Source: an uncultured Oscillospiraceae bacterium (lineage in GTDB: Bacteria; Bacillota; Clostridia; Oscillospirales; Ruminococcaceae). From it: a DNA stretch of 64,000 nucleotides. The notes beneath the pieces were generated by a model, which had not been told where the DNA came from, did no database searches, and was given only the letters and a program-made list of their open reading frames with translations. Below are positions 48,838-57,035 of the stretch, piece after piece. Both the position numbers and the translations under genes were made by a program. Location of the stretch: assembly GCA_900540595.1 (NCBI GenBank), contig UQGL01000006.1, positions 49,584-113,583 on the forward strand, read 5' to 3'. Every line of letters starts with the position of its first letter. Position 1 is the stretch's first letter.

Positions 48838-50221
48838 GGCTCACATCCAGATTGCTGAACCGCGTGTGGGCGCCGTCCCAGCCAAGGCGGACAACGCTCG
48901 TCTCACCGTGGCGGTTTTTAGCGACAATGCACTCGGCCTCATTCTCGTTGGCCTGGCTGTCCTCCCCATTCTGGGAGTTATAGTAGGCCGCACGGTAGAG
49001 GAACAGCACGATATCGGCGTCCTGCTCGATCGAGCCGGAGTCACGCAGGTCAGACAGCTGGGGGCGGTGGTCAGACCGGCCCGCCGTCTTTTCTGCCGCA
49101 CGGGACAGCTGCGAAAGCGCAATGACCGGAACATTCAGTTCCTTGGCCATGATCTTCAGGTTTCGGGTAATGTCACTGATCTCCTGCACGCGGCTCTCGG
49201 TGCGTTTGGCGCTCTGCATCAGCTGCAGATAGTCAATGATAACCAGCCCGATCTTTTCCTTTTTGGGATCCTGATTGATCGTGCGGATCTTCGCCTTGAT
49301 CTCCGGCACCGAAATGCCGGAGGAATCGTCCATATAAATGGGGGCGTTGTAGAGCAGCGAGGTTGCCTGTGCAAAGTCGTTCCAGTCGGAGTTGTTCAAA
49401 CGGCCGGTACGGAACGCCTGACTGTCGATGTTGGCCGTGCTGGAAAGGATACGGTCCGTCAGCTGCTCGCAGGTCATCTCCAGACTGAAGATGATCGTGG
49501 GAATCTTCTGCTGGCGGGCCACATTCGTTGCGATGTTCAGCGCAAACGAGGTCTTGCCCATACCGGGGCGGGCGGCCAGAATGATCAGATCCGACCGTCC
49601 CAGACCGGTCAGCACGGTATCCAGATAGTTAAAGCCCGTTGGGATGCCGGCGAACTTATCGCGGTCGGCACCGCTGAGCTTCTGCATCGTGTCGATGACC
49701 TCGAGAATGGACTCGCGGATGGTCTTGACACCGGTCTTGTCGCGGCCGGAGCGGATGTCATAGATCTTCTGCTCGGCACTTTCCAGCAGCAGATCGGCGT
49801 CCTCGCCGGAGGCTGTCTCGCTCAGGATACCGCGGGCCGCATCGATCAGGCGGCGGGCCTGATACTTCTCCTTGACGATCTTGAAGTAGGAATCGACATT
49901 GGAGATGGCGGGCACCGTCTCGGCAATGCGGGTGATGTAGACCTTGGCGTCATCGGCGCTGGCAAAGGTCCCGCCGTTGGCAAGGGCGTTGACCAGCGTA
50001 ATGACATCGACCGCCTCGCTCTCGGTATAAAGCGCGCGCATCGTCTCATAGACGGCACGATTCTGGTCCGAGTAGAACATCTCGGGCTCCATGTCTGTGA
50101 TCAGGCGGTTCAGCACCGTCTCATCCATCAGCGCGGCGCCCAGCACGCTCTGCTCGGCCTGCATATTGTAGGGCATCTGGATGCCCAGACTGGACAGGCT
50201 TACTTCCTCATTTTTCGGCAT
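48827..50221 (-). CDS. dnaB: Replicative DNA helicase
   Basis: 464 residues. The N-terminal helical domain begins PYNMQAEQSVLGAALMDETVLNRL. The RecA-like domain has Walker A ARPGMGKTSFALN, VIIDYLQLMQ, and SQLSRAAEKT with QDADIVLFLYR. It unwinds DNA at the replication fork. GAGAGG lies 9 nt before the ATG at 50221; an ATG 9 nt earlier abuts the RBS. It follows rplI by 31 nt. Confidence 0.97.
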   Translation of the reverse strand: MPKNEEVSLSSLGIQMPYNMQAEQSVLGAALMDETVLNRLITDMEPEMFYSDQNRAVYETMRALYTESEAVDVITLVNALANGGTFASADDAKVYITRIAETVPAISNVDSYFKIVKEKYQARRLIDAARGILSETASGEDADLLLESAEQKIYDIRSGRDKTGVKTIRESILEVIDTMQKLSGADRDKFAGIPTGFNYLDTVLTGLGRSDLIILAARPGMGKTSFALNIATNVARQQKIPTIIFSLEMTCEQLTDRILSSTANIDSQAFRTGRLNNSDWNDFAQATSLLYNAPIYMDDSSGISVPEIKAKIRTINQDPKKEKIGLVIIDYLQLMQSAKRTESRVQEISDITRNLKIMAKELNVPVIALSQLSRAAEKTAGRSDHRPQLSDLRDSGSIEQDADIVLFLYRAAYYNSQNGEDSQANENEAECIVAKNRHGETSVVRLGWDGAHTRFSNLDVSHEF

Positions 50222-50252
50222 GGCGGACATCCTCTCCCTTCCCGCTAAGTAA

Positions 50253-50699
50253 TTACAGTTCCTCGACCTTCAGCTTGAAGGGGGCAACAACGCCGGCGTA
50301 CAGACGCACCGAGGCATCGTAGCTGCCGAACTCCTTAATGGCGGAGGGCAGCTCGACCTTCTTCTTGTCGATCTCGGTGCCGGTCAGGGCCGTCAGCAGG
50401 TCTGCAACCTCCTTGCCGGTGACCTTGCCGTACAGCTTGCCGGACGCACCGCCCTTGACCTTGGCGGTAACAGTCTGGCCCTTGATCTTGGCGGCCAGTG
50501 CCTCGGCGGCAGCGCGGGCCTCGGCCTCGTGGTGGGCCTTGGCCTCACTCTTGGTGCGGGCCTGATTCAGGGCAGCGGCATCTGCGGGGGCTGCCAGATT
50601 GCGCGGGAACAGAAAGTTGCGGGCGTAGCCGTCCGAAACTTCATGGATCTCATCTTTCTTGCCAATGCTCTTGACGTCCTGCTTGAGAATGATCTTCAT
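50253..50699 (-). CDS. rplI: Ribosomal protein bL9
   Basis: 148 residues. The N-terminal domain [36 protein letters not shown] is diagnostic, followed by the long connecting helix ([19 protein letters not shown]) and the C-terminal domain [16 protein letters not shown]. It lies between gdpP and dnaB, as in most Firmicutes. Confidence 0.98.
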   Translation of the reverse strand: MKIILKQDVKSIGKKDEIHEVSDGYARNFLFPRNLAAPADAAALNQARTKSEAKAHHEAEARAAAEALAAKIKGQTVTAKVKGGASGKLYGKVTGKEVADLLTALTGTEIDKKKVELPSAIKEFGSYDASVRLYAGVVAPFKLKVEEL

Positions 50700-50729
50700 A
50701 AGGATTTCCCTCCCGAATTTATATCCCGG

Positions 50730-52697
50730 TTACCGTGCGGTGTTTTCCTTTTGTGCCGCGCGGTACAGGTCAATTTGTTCACGGATGCGATGTTCCGCAT
50801 CCTCCAGTGTGCAGTTCTGCAGCTGGGCGCCCGCCATCATCAGATGACCGCCGCCGCCCAAGGGCTCCAGAATGACCTGCACATTCAGCGCGCCCATACT
50901 GCGCGCCGAGATATTGACGCCGCCGTTTTTGGCGACTGCCACAAAGCTGGCGTCCACACCGTTGATGGTCAGCAGATCGTTGGCCGCCATCGGCAGCACA
51001 ACATTCATACCCGCATCCAGCTCGTCAGAAAGGGCTATCGCGCAGCCCTTGTATATGTAGGCCCCCTCCACAATATGGGCGCGGGCCTCATACTCCTCTT
51101 TTGAGGTGTTGAAAAGCAGCTTGGTGTCAGCAGTCTGGGCGCCGCGGCTGCGCAGCCATGCGGCAGCCTCAAAGGTGCGCACACCCACATGCAGCGCAAA
51201 GCTGCGTGTGTCGAGCATGATGCCTGCCAACAATGCGTTGGCCTCCAGCGGGGTTATGTTGTTTTCCTTGGGCATGAACTGCAGCAGCTCACACACAAGC
51301 TCACTGGCGCTGGATGCATAGGGCTCATGGTAGAGCAACAGCGGGTTGTCGATATGGCCCACCGCCATACGGTGATGGTCGATGACAACGACGCGGCTGC
51401 ATTTTTCGTAGATTTTCTGGCTTTCAAGCAGGCGCTTCTGGTAGGTGTCCACCACGATGAGCAGCGTGTTGGGTGTGATGACATCCAGCGTCTGATCCGG
51501 GGCAATAAAATCATGCCCCTCACCTGCATCGATCACGGTTTTAAGCAGCGGCCCGGCCAGTGTTGCCTCGCTGTTGACGGCAATGACCGCCGGGACGCCG
51601 CACATCTTGCAGATGCGCAGCGCACCGATGGCCGAGCCGATTGCGTCCAGATCGGACATGCGGTGGCCCATGATGATCACGCTGTCGCTGCGGCGGATCA
51701 GGTCGCACAGTGCATTGGCTATGATGCGGCTGCGGACATGGCTGCGTTTCTCCACGCCGTGGGAAATGCCGCCGTAAAATTCAAAGCCGTCCACCGTTTT
51801 GACAGCCGCCTGATCACCGCCGCGGCCGAGGGCGATGTCAATGCTCTCCCGCGCCATCTGGTGACACTCCTGCAGCGTCTTGCCGCCGTGGCCGACACCG
51901 ATGGAAAGGGTCGTAAGCCCGCCGGGGTGCAGCGCGCGCACCCTGTCCAGAATGTCGAACCGCCCCTCCAGCATCCAGCGGACATCGCGTTCCTCGACCA
52001 CCGCAATGTAGCGGCTGTTTGAAACGCGGCGCAAAAAGCCGGTGCTGTGGCCGATATACTCCTCCAACAGGCTGTTGATGGATTCCAGCTCCTTGGCCTG
52101 CTCGCTGTCCTTCATATCGTCAAACAGCTCGTCATAGCTGTCAATGACGATGATCAGGCAGGCAGGACGGCTCTCATTATACTCGTCAAGTGTTTCCTTG
52201 TAAAAGGTATCATCGATCAGATACACAAGGCTGGCACCGCGGCTGCCCTTGGCAGCGGCGGAGTAAGCCGTAAAGCGCCGTTCCCCCACCGTCAGGTCCT
52301 GCCCGTGCGGGCGGGAGCAGACGGCCAGATCCAGCTCCGGCAGAACGCGGTCCACCGGGCGGGTCACGGCGTCACAGTCACCGAGAACCTGCTCTCTGAA
52401 GTGGCCGTTGTACCACAGGATACGCCCGTCATTCACAAGCACGGTAGCGATGGGCAGGTTGGTCAGGCTGTACTGGATGCGGCTGTTCTCAAAGTCTGTG
52501 CTGCAGAGCTGCTTCGCCAGAAAGGCGCGCAGACGGCGGCGCTGATAAAGCACCACGCACAGCGCAATGAGGACCAGCACCGCAGGGATCGCCAGCAGCT
52601 GCGGCTTGACCAGTGCCACCGGCACGACCATGACGGCAACCGCTGCAAGCAACAGCAGCATGACGGCGGCTATATCCAGACCATCCTTGTGTTTCAT
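50730..52697 (-). CDS. gdpP: Cyclic-di-AMP phosphodiesterase GdpP
   Basis: About 655 residues. Two N-terminal membrane helices, a PAS-like region (NLPIATVLVNDGRILWYNGHF) and a degenerate GGDEF domain (YIAVVEERDVRWMLEGRFDI) precede the DHH-DHHA1 module. GHRMSDLDAIGSAIG and the VIDHHRMA motif carry the metal ligands. The C-terminal GGGGHLMMAGAQL differs slightly from the usual GGGGHxxAAG. It lowers c-di-AMP and so affects wall and osmotic balance. The ATG at 52697 has GGGGAG upstream. It begins the rplI-dnaB run. Confidence 0.93.
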   Translation of the reverse strand: MKHKDGLDIAAVMLLLLAAVAVMVVPVALVKPQLLAIPAVLVLIALCVVLYQRRRLRAFLAKQLCSTDFENSRIQYSLTNLPIATVLVNDGRILWYNGHFREQVLGDCDAVTRPVDRVLPELDLAVCSRPHGQDLTVGERRFTAYSAAAKGSRGASLVYLIDDTFYKETLDEYNESRPACLIIVIDSYDELFDDMKDSEQAKELESINSLLEEYIGHSTGFLRRVSNSRYIAVVEERDVRWMLEGRFDILDRVRALHPGGLTTLSIGVGHGGKTLQECHQMARESIDIALGRGGDQAAVKTVDGFEFYGGISHGVEKRSHVRSRIIANALCDLIRRSDSVIIMGHRMSDLDAIGSAIGALRICKMCGVPAVIAVNSEATLAGPLLKTVIDAGEGHDFIAPDQTLDVITPNTLLIVVDTYQKRLLESQKIYEKCSRVVVIDHHRMAVGHIDNPLLLYHEPYASSASELVCELLQFMPKENNITPLEANALLAGIMLDTRSFALHVGVRTFEAAAWLRSRGAQTADTKLLFNTSKEEYEARAHIVEGAYIYKGCAIALSDELDAGMNVVLPMAANDLLTINGVDASFVAVAKNGGVNISARSMGALNVQVILEPLGGGGHLMMAGAQLQNCTLEDAEHRIREQIDLYRAAQKENTAR

Positions 52698-52740
52698 CGT
52701 ACACTCCCCTGTTCTATCAGGAAAAAGCATTTCGTCCATA

Positions 52741-52804
52741 CCGCACAAGTCTTAGGTGCCGCATCCGCAGAGCGATGCTTCACCTTCAGGCGGGAATCGT
52801 GCGG
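52741..52804 (-). other. Nested stem structure between rnj and gdpP
   Basis: Three nested complementary segments: 52741-52746/52799-52804, 52754-52758/52781-52785 and 52761-52765/52774-52778. It starts 9 nt beyond the rnj stop. No adjacent T tract is present, so it is not a standard terminator. It may be a processing or stability element in the rnj-gdpP transcript. Confidence 0.4.
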
Positions 52805-52812
52805 GGTTGCCT

Positions 52813-54813
52813 TTATACTTCCAGCAGAATCGGCAGGATCATCGGGCTGCGCTTGGTGCGGCGGTAAATATAGCTGGAGAGCGATTCCCGCACACGAGCC
52901 TTTACGCTGGCCCAGTCATGCATATTGTCGGCGAGGCTGCGGTCAAGGGCCATCTCGACCTGCGTGCGGGCCCCCTCCATCAGCTCCTCGCTCTCGCGCA
53001 CATAGACAAAGCCGCGGCTGACGAGATCGGGACCGGACAGCACCTGCCCGTTGCTGCCATCGATGGCGGCCGTCACAATGATGATGCCGTCCTCCGACAG
53101 ATGGTGGCGGTCCCGCAGGACCACATTGCCGACATCGCCGACACCGTAGCCGTCCACCATCACAGCGCCCGCCGTGACGGTGTTCTCAACGGTCATGCCG
53201 TCCGCAGAGATGCGGATATTCTGGCCGTTCTCGGCAATATAGATATTCTGCTTGGGGATATAGCCCAGATGCTCCGCCGTCTCGGCGTGGCGCTTGAGCT
53301 GCTTGAACTCACCGTGTACCGGCAGGAAGAACTGCGGATGCGCCAGCGTCAGCATGAGCTTCTGCTCCTCCTGACAGGCGTGGCCGGATACATGGGTGTC
53401 ATACATGTTCTCGTAGATGACCTCGGCACCCAGCGTCAGCAGGCCGTTGACGACCTTCGTGACGGTCTTTTCATTGCCGGGGATGGGCCGGGCCGAGATG
53501 ATGATAAAATCATTGGGGCCGACGCGCACCTGACGGTGGCTGGCCTGCGCCATGCGGGACAGCGCGCTCAGCGGCTCGCCCTGACTGCCGGTGGTGATGA
53601 GGACGACCTTCTCCGGCGGGTACTTGTTGATCTCGTCGATCGTGATAAGCACATTATCCGGGGCGTGCAGGTAGCCCAGCTCCTTCGCCATCTCGGTGTT
53701 GGAGACCATGCTGCGGCCGCTGACGGCCACCTTGCGGCCCGACTCAATGGCCAGATCAATGATCTGCTGCACGCGGTAGATGTTGGAGGCAAAGGTTGCC
53801 ACGATGATGCGGCGCTTGCCTGCCTTGGCAAACAGGCGGCGCACCCCTTCCGCGACCGTCTGCTCGGTCGCGGTAAAGCCGGGGCGCTCTGCGTTGGTGG
53901 AGTCTGCCAGCAGTGCCAGCACGCCCCTGCGGCCGTACTCGGCAATGGTGGGCAGGTCGGTGACGGCGTCACCGGACAGCGGCGTATAATCGACCTTGAA
54001 GTCACCGGTATGGATGACCACGCCGGCCGGGCAGTCGATGGCAAAAGCCAGCGAGTCCGGGATGGAGTGGTTCACATGGATGGGCTCCACGGTAAAGCAG
54101 CCCAGCGTGACCTTCTGGCGGGGGCGGATCTCATGGAAGATGGCGCTGGACGCCAGACCATGCTCCTCCAGCTTGTTTTTAATCAGGCCGATGGTCAGCT
54201 TGGCGGCGTAGATCGGCACATTGAATTTTTTGAGCAGGTACGGCAGACTGCCGATGTGATCCTCATGGCCGTGGGTGATGAACAGGCCCTTGATGCGGTC
54301 CTTATTCTCCAGCACATAGGTGAAATCCGGAATGACCAGATCAACGCCAAACATATCAGCATCGGGGAAAACAAGGCCGCAGTCCACCAGGATCATATCC
54401 CCCTGGCATTCATACAGCGTAATGTTTTTGCCGACCTCGCCGAGGCCGCCCAGCGGGCAGATGTGCATGGGGGTGGCCGGGGTCATCTCATAGGGCTCCG
54501 GCGCACGCTGCGGACGGCGGCCGCGGCGCTGGGGGCGCGGGGCGGTATTCTGCCCGGCGGCAGCGTTCTGGCTGCTCTGGCGCGGGCGGCGGGGCCGCGG
54601 AGCCGGGATGCTCTGCACGGCGGATTGCTCTGCGGCGGCGGGGGCTGCCGGGCGCGGCTTGCGGGTGCGCGGCTTATGCTGCGCGGGGGCAGCGGCATTC
54701 TCGCCCTGCGGCTTGGGTGCGCGGGGACGGCGCTGCTGCGGCGCACGGCCGGTATTCTGTCCGGCCTGAACAGGCTGGGTGTTATTTTTGCGTTTCGGCT
54801 TAAACTCTTCCAT
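52813..54813 (-). CDS. rnj: Ribonuclease J with N-terminal low-complexity extension
   Basis: 666 residues. The beta-lactamase/beta-CASP core begins near residue 116, with HGHEDH at 181-186 and further ligand motifs HVNHSIPDSLAF, HTGDFKVDYTP and the C-terminal VSGHACQEEQKLML. It degrades and matures RNA by 5'-exo and endonuclease action. The first 115 residues are basic and Pro/Ala/Gln/Arg-rich with RGR-type patches, a disordered-looking region that may bind RNA or partners. The ATG at 54813 has GGAGG 6 nt upstream. The promoter lies 190 nt further up. Confidence 0.95.
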   Translation of the reverse strand: MEEFKPKRKNNTQPVQAGQNTGRAPQQRRPRAPKPQGENAAAPAQHKPRTRKPRPAAPAAAEQSAVQSIPAPRPRRPRQSSQNAAAGQNTAPRPQRRGRRPQRAPEPYEMTPATPMHICPLGGLGEVGKNITLYECQGDMILVDCGLVFPDADMFGVDLVIPDFTYVLENKDRIKGLFITHGHEDHIGSLPYLLKKFNVPIYAAKLTIGLIKNKLEEHGLASSAIFHEIRPRQKVTLGCFTVEPIHVNHSIPDSLAFAIDCPAGVVIHTGDFKVDYTPLSGDAVTDLPTIAEYGRRGVLALLADSTNAERPGFTATEQTVAEGVRRLFAKAGKRRIIVATFASNIYRVQQIIDLAIESGRKVAVSGRSMVSNTEMAKELGYLHAPDNVLITIDEINKYPPEKVVLITTGSQGEPLSALSRMAQASHRQVRVGPNDFIIISARPIPGNEKTVTKVVNGLLTLGAEVIYENMYDTHVSGHACQEEQKLMLTLAHPQFFLPVHGEFKQLKRHAETAEHLGYIPKQNIYIAENGQNIRISADGMTVENTVTAGAVMVDGYGVGDVGNVVLRDRHHLSEDGIIIVTAAIDGSNGQVLSGPDLVSRGFVYVRESEELMEGARTQVEMALDRSLADNMHDWASVKARVRESLSSYIYRRTKRSPMILPILLEV

Positions 54814-55006
54814 CGAAAACCTCCGAATCATCGTATTTCCGGGCTGATACCTGCCCACTGCAGATACCGAACTCCCTGTCAAACGGTTGCGATTTATGTA
54901 TTTTTCAGAGCGATTACACTCCTATGCCTATGAGATGGGCGCGGAAAGCCCGCCTGAAAAGACGCGGCCAGGCCCGATAAAACACACAACATTGCAATTA
55001 CATCTT
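54814..55006 (-). promoter_or_regulatory. Long 5' leader of rnj
   Basis: About 190 nt separate the consensus promoter from the rnj start. It has GC-rich, potentially paired stretches (for example GGCGGGCTTTCCGCGCCC) and no convincing ORF or U-tailed hairpin. An autoregulatory target for RNase J is possible. Confidence 0.4.
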
Positions 55007-55035
55007 ATTATAATCAGAATTGGCGTCCATGTCAA
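55007..55035 (-). promoter_or_regulatory. Promoter of rnj (full consensus)
   Basis: Minus strand TTGACA (55035-55030), 17-bp spacer, TATAAT (55012-55007). It is back-to-back with the rnhA promoter, with 5 bp between the two -35 boxes. Confidence 0.9.
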
Positions 55036-55040
55036 ATCCC

Positions 55041-55069
55041 TTGCCATATGATTTCAAAGCGGGTATAAT
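55041..55069 (+). promoter_or_regulatory. Promoter of rnhA
   Basis: TTGCCA (55041-55046), 17-bp spacer, TATAAT (55064-55069), giving a leader of about 27 nt. Confidence 0.85.
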
Positions 55070-55103
55070 AGAATATTATAGACAGAAATTCGGAGTGCAA
55101 CAC

Positions 55104-55565
55104 ATGAAGCAGATTGAAATTTATACGGACGGTGCCTGCAGCGGCAACCCCGGGCCGGGCGGCTGGGGGGCGATCCTGCGGTTCCGCACGGCGCAGAAGG
55201 TGTATGAGAAGGAGCTTTCCGGCGGGGAGGCAAACACGACCAACAACCGCATGGAGATGACAGCCCTGCTGGAGGCGCTGCGCCAGCTCAAGGAGCCCTG
55301 CGCCATCGACCTGTACAGCGACAGCAAATATGTCATCGACAGCCTGCAGAAGGGCTGGGCCAAGGGCTGGCGCGCACGCGGGTGGAAAAAGGCCGACAAA
55401 TCCCCTGCCTTGAACCCGGACCTATGGGCCCCGCTGCTGGCCGAGAGCGAAAAGCATGAGATCACCTACCACTGGCTGAAGGGCCACGCAGGCCACCCCG
55501 AAAACGAGCGCTGCGACCGGATGGCCGTGGAGCAGAGCAAAAAATACGGCGGGCGTCAGGCCTGA
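55104..55565 (+). CDS. rnhA: Ribonuclease HI
   Basis: 153 residues. The catalytic acids Asp9 ([11 protein letters not shown]), Glu51 (NNRMEM), Asp73 (YSDSKY) and Asp138 are all present, with His128 in the active-site loop [13 protein letters not shown]. It removes RNA from RNA-DNA hybrids. RBS CGGAG precedes the ATG at 55104. The MnmA-like gene follows after 24 nt. Confidence 0.96.
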   Translation: MKQIEIYTDGACSGNPGPGGWGAILRFRTAQKVYEKELSGGEANTTNNRMEMTALLEALRQLKEPCAIDLYSDSKYVIDSLQKGWAKGWRARGWKKADKSPALNPDLWAPLLAESEKHEITYHWLKGHAGHPENERCDRMAVEQSKKYGGRQA

Positions 55566-55589
55566 GCCCTTACTGTAAGGAGAAACAGC

Positions 55590-55985
55590 ATGGATGGATT
55601 CAATACTTTTGAAAAGCAGGATAAGGTCCTGCTGGGTCTGAACAGCGGCCGCGATGCCGCCGCTGCACTGCGCATTTTGCAGCAGCAGGGCTTTGCCGTG
55701 CAGACCTTTACCGCAGAAAATGCAGTCACCCCCGCCGAGCTGCTGCGCCTGCTGGCAGACAAGGCCGCCGAGCTGGACTGTGCGTTCATCTCAACCGGCC
55801 ACTATGCGCGGATAGAGGTGGACAGCGAGGGGCTGTCCCGTGTGCTGGCCGCCGAGGACGCCGAGGCCGACCAGAGCGCGTTGCTGGCAGACCTGCCGCA
55901 GGAGATACTGACCAAACTCGTCCTGCCGCTGGGGGATTTCACCAAAGCGGATGTGGAGGAGATGCTTGCAGAAGCAGCGGAATAA
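55590..55985 (+). CDS. Miniature MnmA-like protein, degenerate PP-loop
   Basis: 131 residues with RBS AAGGAG 8 nt before the ATG. It looks like a condensed tRNA 2-thiouridylase (MnmA, about 360 residues). The N terminus KVLLGLNSGRDAAAALRILQ aligns with the PP-loop region, where MnmA has SGGVDSS. CAFISTGHYARI matches the MnmA GHYAR motif. DQSALLADLPQEILTKLVLPLGDFTKADVEEML matches the MnmA segment DQSYFL...FPLGDLTK. The region with the first catalytic Cys and the whole C-terminal half are absent. The frame is intact and a terminator follows, so it seems a real gene with altered function rather than decay debris. Confidence 0.72.
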   Translation: MDGFNTFEKQDKVLLGLNSGRDAAAALRILQQQGFAVQTFTAENAVTPAELLRLLADKAAELDCAFISTGHYARIEVDSEGLSRVLAAEDAEADQSALLADLPQEILTKLVLPLGDFTKADVEEMLAEAAE

Positions 55986-55991
55986 TGAAAG

Positions 55992-56023
55992 AGCGCCTGT
56001 GCGGTTCATTTCGCACAGGCGCT
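55992..56023. terminator. Bidirectional terminator
   Basis: A perfect 12-bp stem (55992-56003/56012-56023) with an 8-nt loop between convergent genes; T-rich sequence on both sides. Confidence 0.82.
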
Positions 56024-56039
56024 TCTTCATCTCTGCGAG

Positions 56040-56672
56040 TCACAGCTTTCTGATGGGGTGGCGTATCACGGTTTTCAGCTTATCCGGGGCTGTTTTGCGC
56101 ACATCGGAGAGGTAGATCTCATGGTGGCGGCGTGTCTGTGTCAGGTCATTGGTGTAGCCGTTGGCTGCCAAAAAAGCATCCATGGCCGCAACCGTCTCCG
56201 GCTCCCTGTCGTAGGGGCCGATGTGCATGCACTGCACGCACAGTCCCTCCTCAACAGTCAGAAATTCCACGGCAGAGAAATCCTGCTTCTTTTTCGCTGC
56301 AGCCTCCTGCACCGCCCACGCGAAATCCGCCTTTGTCACAAAGTCCGGCAGACGGATAACGGATACCCACACAAAGCGCTCCTTATGCGCGTAATCTATG
56401 GCGTCCGTACCCTCCTGCTGCCAGAATCCCTCGAGCGGCGGGACAACATAATCAAAGTATCCCTCGATACGGTGGTCGCCCTTTTTGCTCATCTTGATGG
56501 TATAGGCAACGCCGTACAACAGGCCAATGGCCTGCTGATACGCGCCGTTCTCCTCATTCGGGTCACCCTTGCCGCGCACGGCAAGGTAGTTCATCGGCGG
56601 CACCGTAATAAGCGCCGGCTTTGTTTTGGGCAGGTAAAACTCTTTGTATTCTTTCTTGAAATCAAAGGCCAT
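56040..56672 (-). CDS. GyrI-like small-molecule-binding domain protein
   Basis: 210 residues. It starts MAFDFKKEYKEFYLPKTKPALITVPPMNYLAVRG, the usual beginning of stand-alone GyrI-like proteins. Later parts are KERFVWVSVIRLPDFVTKADFAWAV and the typical VQCMHIGPYDREPETVAAMDAFLAANGY with HEIYLSD. No HTH is present, so it is not a regulator of the BmrR type. Relatives bind or hydrolyse small toxic molecules. It follows the small membrane-protein gene by 12 nt. Confidence 0.85.
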   Translation of the reverse strand: MAFDFKKEYKEFYLPKTKPALITVPPMNYLAVRGKGDPNEENGAYQQAIGLLYGVAYTIKMSKKGDHRIEGYFDYVVPPLEGFWQQEGTDAIDYAHKERFVWVSVIRLPDFVTKADFAWAVQEAAAKKKQDFSAVEFLTVEEGLCVQCMHIGPYDREPETVAAMDAFLAANGYTNDLTQTRRHHEIYLSDVRKTAPDKLKTVIRHPIRKL

Positions 56673-56684
56673 ATGAAGCCCCCC

Positions 56685-57017
56685 TTATTTTTTCTTTTTA
56701 TGCTTCGGCCATGGCCACCATTTGCCTTCTTTTTCGTGCATCCAGTGGGCTAAGGGATAGAACAGCAGTGCCAGACCGCCGAGCAGGATCAGGATAAAGA
56801 GCCAGTTTGCAAAGGTAAAAATAACATCCAGCGCAGCCAGTGCCGCCAGAAAAAAGCCGGCGTACATCATGAACTGCCCGTTGTGTACAACATAGCCGTT
56901 CCAGTTTTCGGGGCGTATCTCCTCACGGCCCTGATCCCCCCAGACACGGGGGTTCTTCATCGTGGAATAGCCGTAAAAAGCCAGCACTATGCCGATGACA
57001 AACAAAAACTCAAACAA
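56685..57017 (-). CDS. Small membrane protein, function unknown
   Basis: 110 residues with about three hydrophobic helices (EFLFVIGIVLAFYGY; FMMYAGFFLAALAALDVIF; LFILILLGGLALLFYPLA) and a basic end (KWWPWPKHKKKK). An ENWNGYVVHNGQ loop lies between helices 1 and 2. The start is TTG with GGGAGG 8 nt upstream. It begins 18 nt after the lysA stop, so it is probably co-transcribed. I do not recognise the family with certainty. Confidence 0.7.
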   Translation of the reverse strand: MFEFLFVIGIVLAFYGYSTMKNPRVWGDQGREEIRPENWNGYVVHNGQFMMYAGFFLAALAALDVIFTFANWLFILILLGGLALLFYPLAHWMHEKEGKWWPWPKHKKKK

Positions 57018-57035
57018 GGGTATTGCCTCCCGCTA

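Noticed and set aside
55590..55985. Calling the MnmA-like gene a pseudogene
   Set aside because: The frame is intact, with a strong RBS and a terminator, and the sequence ends cleanly; decay would more likely show stops or frameshifts.
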